Assembly (NCBI GenBank): GCA_041890495.1
Contig: CP169086.1
Coordinates: forward strand, 434,001 to 498,000
Length of the DNA: 64,000 nucleotides
Reading direction: 5' to 3'
Origin: Escherichia boydii
Lineage (GTDB): Bacteria; Pseudomonadota; Gammaproteobacteria; Enterobacterales; Enterobacteriaceae
The notes below the pieces were generated by a model. That model was given only the letters and a program-made list of their open reading frames with translations, ran no database searches and was not told the origin of the DNA. Of the stretch, positions 47,045 through 55,637 are shown in pieces; positions within the stretch are counted from its first letter, which is position 1, and each line of letters starts with the position of its first letter. Position numbers and translations under genes: made by a program.

Positions 47045-47785
47045 TTATGGCTCATCCGGGCCAAGGGAATAAACCGGGTAACCATTCTCCCGCCATTCCG
47101 TCAGCAGCTGTTGCTGCGTGGCGGACGGCACTTCGCCACACCAGACCAGCAGGGTCTGGCCGTCGAAAAACTCAGGTCTGAGCTGCGCCAGCGAGTGCGC
47201 CAGGACATCCACGCGCCAGCCCTTCTGGGTCGCAATCCACGCTTCCAGCCACAGGCGGGTGGTATCGTGTACGTTCCAGCCGACCACCAGCGCATCTTTT
47301 CCGGCTTTGTTCTTCGCCGAGGCAAGGCAGACGGCAATGTAGTTGATCAGCACCCCGTCGAGCATGCTGAGCAGCGCCTGCAGGGTAGACTGCTGGCACT
47401 GCAGGCGTCGACGGAGCGGAATGAAAAGATGGGAGATCAGCGTCTGTGCCGGGTAATCGCGGCCTTGCTCTTTTATCCATGCGCGCAGGCGCTGAAGATT
47501 GCCCGCCTGCAGGAGCCGCAGCAGGGTTTCCTGCTGTTCGCGCCAGAGATGCTGCGTATCCGGGTCGTCGTGGCTAAGAAGGGACTTCACTTTGCCGACC
47601 TGCACCCCGTTGTCGATCCAGCTTTTAATTTCGCGAATGCGGTCGATATCGGCTTCATTGAAAAGGCGATGCCCACCGTCGGTCCTCTGCGGTTTGAGTA
47701 ATCCATACCGTCGCTGCCACGCCCGTAGGGTAACGGGATTGATATCACAAAGGAGTGCCACTTCACCTATCGTGTAAAGCGCCAT
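47045..47785 (-). CDS. mlrA: MerR-like regulator MlrA
   Basis: A 246-residue MerR-family activator that promotes csgD expression and thereby curli and cellulose biofilm matrix. The N-terminal MerR helix-turn-helix (ALYTIGEVALLCDINPVTL and WQRRYGLLKPQRTDGGHR) is clear. The C-terminal half resembles a cobalamin-binding-like domain without visible cofactor ligands. The ATG at 47785 is chosen because the MerR domain begins there; an upstream ATG at 47917 would add 44 non-conserved residues. It is divergent from btsS, as in E. coli. Confidence 0.93.
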   Translation of the reverse strand: MALYTIGEVALLCDINPVTLRAWQRRYGLLKPQRTDGGHRLFNEADIDRIREIKSWIDNGVQVGKVKSLLSHDDPDTQHLWREQQETLLRLLQAGNLQRLRAWIKEQGRDYPAQTLISHLFIPLRRRLQCQQSTLQALLSMLDGVLINYIAVCLASAKNKAGKDALVVGWNVHDTTRLWLEAWIATQKGWRVDVLAHSLAQLRPEFFDGQTLLVWCGEVPSATQQQLLTEWRENGYPVYSLGPDEP

Positions 47786-48002
47786 ATTCGCCCCCTGGCT
47801 TACGCGTCCCCAGCTTAACTGTAGACTCACTTTGGCGAACCAGGAAGGATTGTTTGATTTTTGAACAAACAATGCGAAGCATGCGCGATATTCAGAAAAA
47901 GGTGTGATAACGGACACGATTTTGCGCTTTTTTGGGATGCTTCAAAGAAAGTAAACCCGCATCAGTGTATGTTACGCGTTTTTAGCGTGTGCGGTTTTGA
48001 GT

Positions 48003-49688
48003 ATGTACGAGTTTAATCTGGTGCTGCTGTTGCTTCAGCAGATGTGCGTGTTTCTGGTCATTGCCTGGCTGATGAGCAAAACGCGCCTGTTTATCCCGCT
48101 GATGCAGGTCACCGTCCGCCTGCCGCATAAGCTGCTCTGCTACGTCACCTTCTCTATTTTCTGCATCATGGGGACTTATTTTGGTCTCCATATCGAAGAC
48201 TCTATTGCCAATACGCGCGCTATCGGCGCGGTGATGGGCGGACTGCTGGGCGGTCCCGTCGTCGGTGGCCTTGTCGGTTTAACCGGGGGGCTGCATCGCT
48301 ATTCCATGGGCGGGATGACGGCGCTGAGCTGCATGATCTCGACGATCGTGGAAGGGCTGCTCGGCGGGCTGGTGCATAGCTACATGATTAAACGCGGTCG
48401 CCCGGATAAAGTCTTCAGTCCGCTCACGGCCGGTGCCATTACCTTTGTGGCAGAAATGGCGCAGATGGCGATCATTCTGCTCATTGCCCGTCCGTTTGAG
48501 GATGCGCTGCACCTGGTCAGCAGCATTGCCGCCCCGATGATGGTAACAAACACCGTGGGCGCGGCGCTGTTTATGCGCATTCTGCTCGACAAGCGCGCCA
48601 TGTTTGAGAAGTACACCTCGGCCTTTTCCGCCACGGCGCTGAAGGTCGCCGCCTCGACCGAAGGGATACTGCGCCAGGGCTTTAACGAAGAGAACAGCAT
48701 GAAGGTCGCGCAGGTGCTCTACAAGGAGCTGGATATCGGCGCGGTGGCCATCACCGACCGCGAGCGGCTGTTGGCCTTTACCGGCACCGGGGACGATCAC
48801 CATCTGCCGGGTAAACCCATCTCCTCAGCCTACACGCTGCGCGCCATTGAAACCGGCGAGGTGGTATATGCCGACGGAAACGAAGTGCCTTACCGTTGTT
48901 CGCTGCACCCGCAGTGCAAGCTGGGCTCCACGCTGGTGATTCCGCTGCGCGGCGAGAATCAGCGGGTGATGGGCACCATCAAACTGTATGAGGCGAAAAA
49001 CCGTCTGTTCAGCTCGATCAACCGCACGCTGGGGGAGGGGATCGCCCAGCTGCTGTCCGCGCAAATCCTCGCCGGACAGTATGAGCGGCAGAAAGCCCTG
49101 CTGACGCAGTCTGAGATTAAACTGCTGCATGCCCAGGTCAACCCGCATTTCCTGTTTAATGCCCTCAACACGCTCAAAGCGGTGATCCGCCGCGATAGCG
49201 ATCAGGCCGCCCAGCTGGTGCAGTTTCTGTCGACCTTTTTCCGCAAGAACCTGAAACGGCCGTCTGAGATTGTGACCCTCGCTGATGAGATTGAGCACGT
49301 GAACGCCTATCTGCAGATTGAGCAGGCGCGTTTCCAGTCGCGCCTGCAGGTATCGCTCTCCGTACCGGACGAGCTGGCGTATCAACATCTTCCGGCCTTT
49401 ACCCTGCAGCCCATTGTCGAAAACGCCATTAAGCACGGCACATCGCAGCTTCTGGGAACGGGGGAGATAACCATTGCCGCCAGCCGTTTTAATCACCATC
49501 TGGTGCTGGATATTGAAGATAATGCCGGGCTCTATCAGCCTTCCGCCTCCGGCGGTTTAGGGATGAGCCTGGTGGATAAACGCCTGCGCGCCCATTTTGG
49601 CGACGACTGTGGCATTACCGTCGCCTGCGAGCCCGACCGATTTACCCGTATTACCGTACGACTGCCGCTGGAGGAAAACGCATGTTAA
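48003..49688 (+). CDS. btsS: High-affinity pyruvate receptor histidine kinase
   Basis: A 561-residue LytS-type sensor kinase. The N-terminal 5TM_5TMR_LYT membrane domain (1-200) senses extracellular pyruvate, a GAF domain follows (about 220-350), and then the His_kinase domain with the phosphorylated His382 in HAQVNPHFLFNALNT and the ATPase with NAIKHGT. ATG 48003 (MYEFNLVLLLL) gives the K-12 length; an upstream GTG at 47997 is possible. The stop overlaps btsR (ATG at 49682), so the two are coupled. It controls btsT, which is not in this window. Confidence 0.95.
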   Translation: MYEFNLVLLLLQQMCVFLVIAWLMSKTRLFIPLMQVTVRLPHKLLCYVTFSIFCIMGTYFGLHIEDSIANTRAIGAVMGGLLGGPVVGGLVGLTGGLHRYSMGGMTALSCMISTIVEGLLGGLVHSYMIKRGRPDKVFSPLTAGAITFVAEMAQMAIILLIARPFEDALHLVSSIAAPMMVTNTVGAALFMRILLDKRAMFEKYTSAFSATALKVAASTEGILRQGFNEENSMKVAQVLYKELDIGAVAITDRERLLAFTGTGDDHHLPGKPISSAYTLRAIETGEVVYADGNEVPYRCSLHPQCKLGSTLVIPLRGENQRVMGTIKLYEAKNRLFSSINRTLGEGIAQLLSAQILAGQYERQKALLTQSEIKLLHAQVNPHFLFNALNTLKAVIRRDSDQAAQLVQFLSTFFRKNLKRPSEIVTLADEIEHVNAYLQIEQARFQSRLQVSLSVPDELAYQHLPAFTLQPIVENAIKHGTSQLLGTGEITIAASRFNHHLVLDIEDNAGLYQPSASGGLGMSLVDKRLRAHFGDDCGITVACEPDRFTRITVRLPLEENAC

Positions 49689-50401
49689 GAGTGCTGATTG
49701 TGGATGACGAGCCGCTGGCACGGGAAAACCTGCGCGTTCTGCTGCAGGAGCAGCCGGATATTGAGATTGTGGGGGAGTGCGCGAATGCCATTGAGGCCAT
49801 CGGCGCGGTGCACAAACTGCGCCCGGACGTGCTGTTCCTCGATATTCAGATGCCCCGCATCAGCGGCCTGGAGATGGTGGGCATGCTCGACCCGGAACAT
49901 CGTCCCTACATCGTGTTTCTGACGGCGTTTGATGAATACGCCGTTAAGGCCTTTGAGGAGCACGCGTTTGACTATTTACTCAAGCCGATTGAAGAGAAGC
50001 GTCTGGAAAAAACACTCACCCGTTTACGCCAGGAGCGCACCGTACAGGACGTCACGCTGCTGCCGGAAAACCAGCAGCCGCTGAAGTTTATCCCCTGCAC
50101 CGGGCATAGCCGGATTTATCTTCTGCAGATGGATGATGTGGCGTTTGTCAGCAGCCGCCTGAGCGGGGTGTTTGTCACCAGCGCGGAAGGGAACGAAGGG
50201 TTTACCGAGCTGACCTTGCGCACGCTGGAGAGCCGCACGCCGCTGATCCGCTGCCACCGCCAGTATCTGGTGAATATGGCGCACCTGAAGGAGATCCGCC
50301 TGGAAGATAACGGCCAGGCCGAGCTGGTGCTGCGCGCCGGGCAAACGGTACCCGTCAGCCGTCGCTACCTGAAGAGTTTGAAAGAGGCGATTGGGCTATA
50401 A
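49682..50401 (+). CDS. btsR: Response regulator BtsR (LytTR type)
   Basis: A 239-residue response regulator. The receiver domain has phospho-acceptor Asp54 in LFLDIQMP and the conserved acidic pair DDE at residues 8-10. The C-terminal LytTR DNA-binding domain (about 140-239) includes LIRCHRQYLVNMAHLKEI. It is phosphorylated by BtsS and activates btsT in response to pyruvate. Confidence 0.95.
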   Translation: MLRVLIVDDEPLARENLRVLLQEQPDIEIVGECANAIEAIGAVHKLRPDVLFLDIQMPRISGLEMVGMLDPEHRPYIVFLTAFDEYAVKAFEEHAFDYLLKPIEEKRLEKTLTRLRQERTVQDVTLLPENQQPLKFIPCTGHSRIYLLQMDDVAFVSSRLSGVFVTSAEGNEGFTELTLRTLESRTPLIRCHRQYLVNMAHLKEIRLEDNGQAELVLRAGQTVPVSRRYLKSLKEAIGL

Positions 50402-50447
50402 AGCTGGTACACTGCGCGCCATTGCATCATCGACATTCGAAGGCTCT

Positions 50448-50918
50448 ATGCTAAGTAACGATATTCTTCGTAGCCTGCGCTACACCCTGAAAGCGAACAA
50501 TAACGACATGGTGCGCATTCTTGCGTTGTCCGACATGGAATCCACGTCTGCCGGTTTCGACACCTGGATGACCAAAGAAGACGAAGAGGGCTTTGTCCGC
50601 TGCCCTGACATCATTCTGTCGGGTTTCCTGAACGGCCTGATTTACGATAAGCGTGGCAAAGATCCGGCCGCACCAGAGCTGGCGCTGGAGCGTCGGGTGA
50701 ACAACAACACGGTGCTGAAAAAGCTACGCATCGCGTTCTCGCTGAAAACGGACGATATCGTGGCGATCATGACCGAGCAAAAATACCGCGTATCCGTGCC
50801 GGAAGTGACCGCCATGATGCGCGCGCCGGATCATAAAAACTACCGCGAGTGCGGCGACCAGTTTCTGCGTAATTTCCTGCGCGGGTTAACTCACCGTGTG
50901 CATCACCCGAAAGAGTGA
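50448..50918 (+). CDS. yehS: DUF1456 protein YehS
   Basis: A 156-residue cytoplasmic protein with two DUF1456 repeats (LSNDILRSLRYTLKANNNDM and NNNTVLKKLRIAFSLKTDDI), each about 65 residues. Function unknown. ATG at 50448 gives the K-12 length. It is the last gene of the btsSR group in E. coli order. Confidence 0.92.
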   Translation: MLSNDILRSLRYTLKANNNDMVRILALSDMESTSAGFDTWMTKEDEEGFVRCPDIILSGFLNGLIYDKRGKDPAAPELALERRVNNNTVLKKLRIAFSLKTDDIVAIMTEQKYRVSVPEVTAMMRAPDHKNYRECGDQFLRNFLRGLTHRVHHPKE

Positions 50919-50933
50919 TTGCGGAAGGGGCGG

Positions 50934-50980
50934 CCTGATGCCCTCACCCCGACCCTCTCCCACGGGGAGAGGGAGAAAAC
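50934..50980. repeat. Interspersed CCCTCTCCC-type palindromic repeat (copy 3)
   Basis: CCTGATGCCCTCACCCCGAC then CCTCTCCCACGGGGAGAGGG and AGAAAAC. Same family and orientation as 37903-37946, located at the 3' end of yehS before the metG terminator. Confidence 0.85.
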
Positions 50981-50989
50981 AAAATGCCA

Positions 50990-51021
50990 AAAAAAAGCCG
51001 GAGATAATCTCCGGCTTTTTT
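50990..51021. terminator. Bidirectional terminator between yehS and metG
   Basis: AAAAGCCGGAGA pairs with TCTCCGGCTTTT around a three-base loop, with A-run and T-run on the two sides. It serves both convergent genes. Confidence 0.9.
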
Positions 51022-51022
51022 G

Positions 51023-53056
51023 TTATTTCACCTGATGACCCGGTTTAGCACCGGCATCCGGGCTTAGCAGGAAAATATCTTTCCCGCCAGGACCGGCAGC
51101 CATCACCATGCCTTCAGAGATACCGAAGCGCATTTTACGTGGTGCCAGGTTAGCCACCATAATGGTGTGACGACCAATCAGTGCCTGCGGATCCGGGTAA
51201 GCAGAACGAATACCGGAGAAGACATTGCGTTTTTCACCGCCGAGATCCAGCGTCAGGCGCAGCAGTTTGTCAGAACCTTCAACAAACTCTGCGTTTTCAA
51301 TCAGCGCCACGCGCAGGTCAACTTTAGCGAAGTCGTCAAAGGTGATGGTTTCCTGAATCGGATCATCTGCCAGCGGGCCAGTTACCGGCGCGGCAGCGGC
51401 TTTTACTTCTTCTTTAGAGGCTTCCACCAGTGCTTCAACCTGCCTCATATCGATGCGGTTATACAGCGCCTTGAACGGATTCACTTTGTGGCCCAGCAGC
51501 GGTTGCTGGATACCATCCCAGGTCAGTTCCGTATTGAGGAATGCTTCTGCACGCTCGGTCAGTTTCGGCAGTACCGGCTTCAGGTAAGTCATCAGCACGC
51601 GGAACAGGTTGATGCCCATTGAGCAAATTGCCTGCAGGTCGGCATCGCGGCCTTCCTGTTTCGCCACCACCCACGGAGCCTGTTCATCGACATAGCGGTT
51701 AGCCAGATCAGCCAGCGCCATGATTTCGCGCACGGCTTTACCAAATTCACGGCTTTCCCACGCTTCACCAATCACTTCAGCGGCATCAGTGAAGGTTTTG
51801 TACAACTGCGGGTCAGCCAGTTCGCTTGCCAGCACGCCGTCAAAACGCTTGTTGATAAAGCCCGCATTACGGGAGGCCAGGTTAACCACTTTGTTAACGA
51901 TATCGGCATTCACACGCTGAACGAAATCTTCCAGGTTGAGATCGATATCATCAATGCGCGAAGAGAGTTTCGCAGTGTAGTAGTAACGCAGGCTGTCTGC
52001 GTCAAAATGATTCAGCCAGGTGCTGGCTTTAATAAAGGTGCCGCGAGACTTGGACATCTTTGCGCCGTTCACCGTCACATAGCCATGAACAAACAGGTTG
52101 GACGGCTTGCGGAAGTTGCTGCCTTCCAGCATGGCAGGCCAGAACAGGCTGTGGAAGTAAACAATATCTTTACCGATGAAGTGGTACAGCTCGGCGGTGG
52201 AGTCTTTCTTCCAGTATTCATCGAAGCTTACGCTGTCGCCGCGCTTGTCGCACAGATTCTTGAAAGAACCCATGTAGCCAATCGGTGCGTCCAGCCAGAC
52301 GTAGAAATATTTGCCCGGCGCGTTCGGAATTTCAAAACCGAAGTAAGGGGCGTCGCGGGAGATATCCCACTGTTGCAGGCCAGATTCAAACCACTCCTGC
52401 ATTTTATTTGCCACCTGCTCCTGCAACGCACCGCTGCGGGTCCATGCCTGCAACATTTCGCTGAAAGAGGGCAGATCAAAGAAGAAGTGTTCAGAATCAC
52501 GCATTACCGGCGTAGCGCCAGAAACCACCGATTTCGGCTCGATCAGTTCAGTCGGGCTGTAGGTCGCGCCGCAGACTTCGCAGTTATCGCCGTATTGATC
52601 CGGGGATTTACATTTCGGGCAGGTGCCTTTCACAAAACGGTCCGGCAGGAACATGCCTTTTTCCGGATCGTACAGCTGAGAGATGGTGCGGTTTTTAATA
52701 AAACCGTTTTCTTTCAGGCGAGAGTAGATAAGTTCTGACAACTGGCGGTTCTCTTCGCTGTGCGTCGAGTGATAGTTGTCATAGCTGATGTTAAAGCCTG
52801 CGAAATCAGTCTGATGCTCCTGACTCATTTCGCCAATCATCTGCTCCGGGGTGATACCAAGCTGCTGAGCTTTCAGCATGATCGGTGTACCGTGGGCATC
52901 GTCGGCGCAGATGAAGTTGACCTCGTGGCCGCGCATTCGCTGGTAACGGACCCAGACATCAGCCTGGATGTGCTCCAGCATATGGCCGAGGTGGATTGAG
53001 CCGTTAGCGTACGGCAGTGCGCACGTCACCAGAATTTTCTTCGCGACTTGAGTCAT
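51023..53056 (-). CDS. metG: Methionyl-tRNA synthetase
   Basis: A 677-residue class I aminoacyl-tRNA synthetase that charges tRNA-Met. HLGH (HIGH-type, residues 22-25) and KMSKS (about 332-336) are present. The zinc-binding knuckle (CPKCKSP and NCEVCG) is at about 145-160, and the C-terminal tRNA-binding dimerisation domain covers about 575-677. The start at 53056 (MTQVAKK) gives the K-12 length; an upstream ATG at 53065 is less likely. Sequence looks almost the same as K-12, though the flanking region to the left is of Enterobacter type. Confidence 0.97.
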
Positions 53057-53187
53057 AGTAGGCATTACTTCTTAATAGTGAAAAGGGGTTAGATAGTACC
53101 AAATGGGAAAATGTTAAGTAAGTACTTCTCTATATTCTTCAGGTAAACTATCAGCTGATGGTTTATCTATACAAAAAAGGAGTCGGG

Positions 53188-54297
53188 ATGAACGAACAAT
53201 CCCAGGCCAAATCACCAGAAGCCTTGCGCGCAATGGTCGCCGGGACACTGGCCAATTTTCAGCACCCAACCCTGAAGCATAACCTCACCACGCTGAAAGC
53301 GTTGCACCATGTCGCCTGGATGGACGACACGTTGCATGTGGAACTGGTTATGCCGTTTGTCTGGCATAGCGCGTTCGAAGAGTTAAAAGAGCAATGTAGC
53401 GCCGAACTGCTGCGCATCACCGGGGCGAAAGCTATCGACTGGAAACTGTCGCATAACATAGCCACTCTGAAACGCGTGAAGAATCAGCCGGGAATTAACG
53501 GTGTGAAGAACATTATCGCGGTGAGTTCCGGTAAAGGCGGCGTGGGTAAATCGTCCACGGCGGTAAACCTGGCACTGGCGCTGGCGGCAGAAGGGGCGAA
53601 AGTCGGCATTCTGGACGCCGATATCTACGGCCCATCAATCCCAACAATGTTGGGCGCAGAAAATCAGCGTCCAACTTCGCCGGACGGTACCCATATGGCA
53701 CCGATTATGTCTCATGGCCTGGCAACCAATTCAATTGGTTATCTGGTCACTGACGACAATGCGATGGTGTGGCGTGGACCGATGGCGAGCAAGGCGTTAA
53801 TGCAGATGTTGCAGGAAACCTTGTGGCCGGATCTCGACTATCTGGTGCTTGATATGCCGCCAGGCACCGGTGACATTCAATTGACGCTGGCGCAAAACAT
53901 TCCAGTAACCGGTGCAGTCGTGGTCACCACCCCGCAGGACATCGCGCTGATCGATGCGAAAAAAGGCATTGTGATGTTCGAGAAAGTCGAGGTTCCGGTG
54001 CTCGGTATTGTCGAGAACATGAGTGTGCATATTTGCAGTAACTGTGGTCACCATGAACCGATTTTCGGTACCGGTGGTGCAGAGAAACTGGCTGAAAAAT
54101 ACCATACACAGCTGCTGGGGCAGATGCCGTTACACATCTCCTTACGTGAGGATCTCGATAAAGGTACGCCAACGGTTATCAGCCGTCCGGAGAGCGAATT
54201 TACCGCTATCTACCGCCAGCTGGCTGACCGCGTTGCAGCTCAGCTCTACTGGCAGGGTGAAGTCATTCCAGGCGAGATTTCCTTCCGCGCGGTCTAA
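53188..54297 (+). CDS. mrp: Iron-sulfur cluster carrier ATPase Mrp/ApbC
   Basis: A 369-residue P-loop ATPase that carries and delivers 4Fe-4S clusters. The deviant Walker A GKGGVGKS is at residues 115-122, and the cluster-binding CSNC (Cys283, Cys286) is present. An N-terminal MIP18/DUF59-like domain (about 10-90) precedes the ATPase. ATG at 53188 follows AAGGAGT and gives the K-12 length. Divergent from metG, as in E. coli; K-12-like in sequence. Confidence 0.96.
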   Translation: MNEQSQAKSPEALRAMVAGTLANFQHPTLKHNLTTLKALHHVAWMDDTLHVELVMPFVWHSAFEELKEQCSAELLRITGAKAIDWKLSHNIATLKRVKNQPGINGVKNIIAVSSGKGGVGKSSTAVNLALALAAEGAKVGILDADIYGPSIPTMLGAENQRPTSPDGTHMAPIMSHGLATNSIGYLVTDDNAMVWRGPMASKALMQMLQETLWPDLDYLVLDMPPGTGDIQLTLAQNIPVTGAVVVTTPQDIALIDAKKGIVMFEKVEVPVLGIVENMSVHICSNCGHHEPIFGTGGAEKLAEKYHTQLLGQMPLHISLREDLDKGTPTVISRPESEFTAIYRQLADRVAAQLYWQGEVIPGEISFRAV

Positions 54298-54312
54298 TTC
54301 CTCTTCGCTTAG

Positions 54313-54388
54313 TGCCGGGTGGCGGCTTCGCCTTACCCGGCCTACGAAATACGGTTTTGTAGGTCAGGTAAGCGAAGCGCCACCTGAC
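54313..54388. repeat. BIME: inverted pair of REP units
   Basis: A REP unit TGCCGGGTGGCGGCTTCGCC then TTACCCGGCCTAC (54313-54345) is followed by an inverted, partly degenerate one GTAGGTCAGGTAAGCG then AAGCGCCACCTGAC (54359-54388). It separates the convergent mrp and GNAT genes and has the Enterobacter-type core. Confidence 0.85.
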
Positions 54389-54389
54389 T

Positions 54390-54875
54390 TTACCCAAGCC
54401 GGTAATGCATCAGATAGTACTCTCCGTCAGGAGAATCACCCGTCGCCTCAATGTGCCAGCCGTGCCGCTGGTAAAACGCGACAGCCCGCGCATTCTTCAC
54501 CAGACACTTAAGCGAACCCGTACTGGTAAACGTCTTCTGAACCTGTTCCAGGAGTAACTTCCCGACCCCGAGGCTCTGATACTGCGGATCCACAAACAGG
54601 TTGTGCAGAAAATTATCGTTCATCCAGACGGAGGCAAAACCCAGGCGATGGCCGTTCTGCGTGGCAACCCAAATCTCTTCGTCACGGATTGCCGCGTCAA
54701 AGTCTTCCAGGTGCCAGTCTGAACCGTCCAGCCATGGCCAGGCTTCACGCCGGGCGTGGAGGAAAAGCGTGCGCAGGAAAGGGCGATCGCTTTCCTGCCA
54801 GGGGCGGATCAGAATGGTATTAGCGGTGATAGAAAATATCTCCGTTATAGGCTTTGTAGATTTTGCCGTCCGCAT
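54390..54875 (-). CDS. GNAT N-acetyltransferase
   Basis: A GNAT acetyltransferase of about 145-161 residues with the motif-A segment LGVGKLLLEQVQ preceded by FVDPQYQS and the late NARAVAFYQRHGW. The substrate is unknown. The start is uncertain: the ATG at 54875 makes 161 residues but overlaps the end of rcnB by 56 bases. The conserved part begins at about 54810 (ITANTILIRPW), for which I see no good ATG or GTG. Either there is real overlap coupling or a rare start codon. Confidence 0.78.
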   Translation of the reverse strand: MRTAKSTKPITEIFSITANTILIRPWQESDRPFLRTLFLHARREAWPWLDGSDWHLEDFDAAIRDEEIWVATQNGHRLGFASVWMNDNFLHNLFVDPQYQSLGVGKLLLEQVQKTFTSTGSLKCLVKNARAVAFYQRHGWHIEATGDSPDGEYYLMHYRLG

Positions 54876-55152
54876 CGCCGATCAGCACGTAGTTCTCACC
54901 CATGTAGGTCCAGTGGGTTCCGGCATCCGGAGCCGGCAGGTTACGCAGCTGGTACTGTTTGATGGTGTACTCGGGCGTTTGATACTGTGCCGGCGCCGTG
55001 TCGCCAATCTTGAATTTCGTGAAGTCAGCGATGAACTCTTGTTCTTCATAGGCCTTGATGCCGGAGGGGGCAGAGGCCGTTTGCGGGGCAGAGAATGCTG
55101 ATCCCGCCAGAGACAGTAATACACCCAGAAGCAGCAATTTACGCTTAGCCAT
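54820..55152 (-). CDS. rcnB: RcnB-like periplasmic nickel/cobalt homeostasis protein
   Basis: A 110-residue periplasmic protein with a signal peptide ending near SAFSA. The core LRNLPAPDAGTHWTYMG and the end AYNGDIFYHR match E. coli RcnB (112), which tunes nickel and cobalt efflux by RcnA. ATG at 55152 (MAKRKLLLLG) is chosen for its signal peptide; an ATG at 55203 lies further upstream. rcnA and rcnR are not next to it. The downstream GNAT frame overlaps its 3' end. Confidence 0.88.
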   Translation of the reverse strand: MAKRKLLLLGVLLSLAGSAFSAPQTASAPSGIKAYEEQEFIADFTKFKIGDTAPAQYQTPEYTIKQYQLRNLPAPDAGTHWTYMGENYVLIGDADGKIYKAYNGDIFYHR

Positions 55153-55637
55153 TTTTTCTCCAGTGATATCGTGACAGATACTTTGCGTCTGCGGGTCGTG
55201 CAAAGCGGCGCAGACAGTCCATTTTAAGTATCAACGCAGGGTCTGTTTGAAAAAAAATGTAACAAAAGTGGACGGTTTTGTGTAGTCGCATTGGAAGATG
55301 TTTATCATTGTGGTGAATATTGCCTGTGCTTTATATTTTTAAAATTTATTATTTCTCTACTCAATTCTGAAAATAAATTTTCACGTCAAAATTGGACTGC
55401 TATGCGAATGCTTTACCATTAAAGAAGATTTAATATTGTCTTCGGGTGAAGCGGGCTTGCTTCCATTTTTTTACAGGGCTAAGTATTGCTTTTGATTTTT
55501 AGAAAGCGATTTGGTCACGTTTTATAATGTCAGAATTTCATATTGCAGAAGAATAAGCAATTAAATTTCATAGGCTTAGGTGAAGTCTCTTCGCAAACTT
55601 GACGATAAACGCAACGTTAAAAAGAAATTTTTATATA
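55153..55637 (+). promoter_or_regulatory. Long A+T-rich leader before gfcE
   Basis: These 485 bases carry no gene that I can support. They are much richer in A+T than the flanks, which suggests a strongly regulated (perhaps H-NS-bound) promoter for the export operon. TATAAT at 55523-55528 is a possible -10 element about 110 bases before gfcE; the -35 is poor. I did not find a JUMPstart/ops element (GGCGGTAG) or a clear Rcs box. The rcnB promoter must lie at the left end. Confidence 0.45.
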
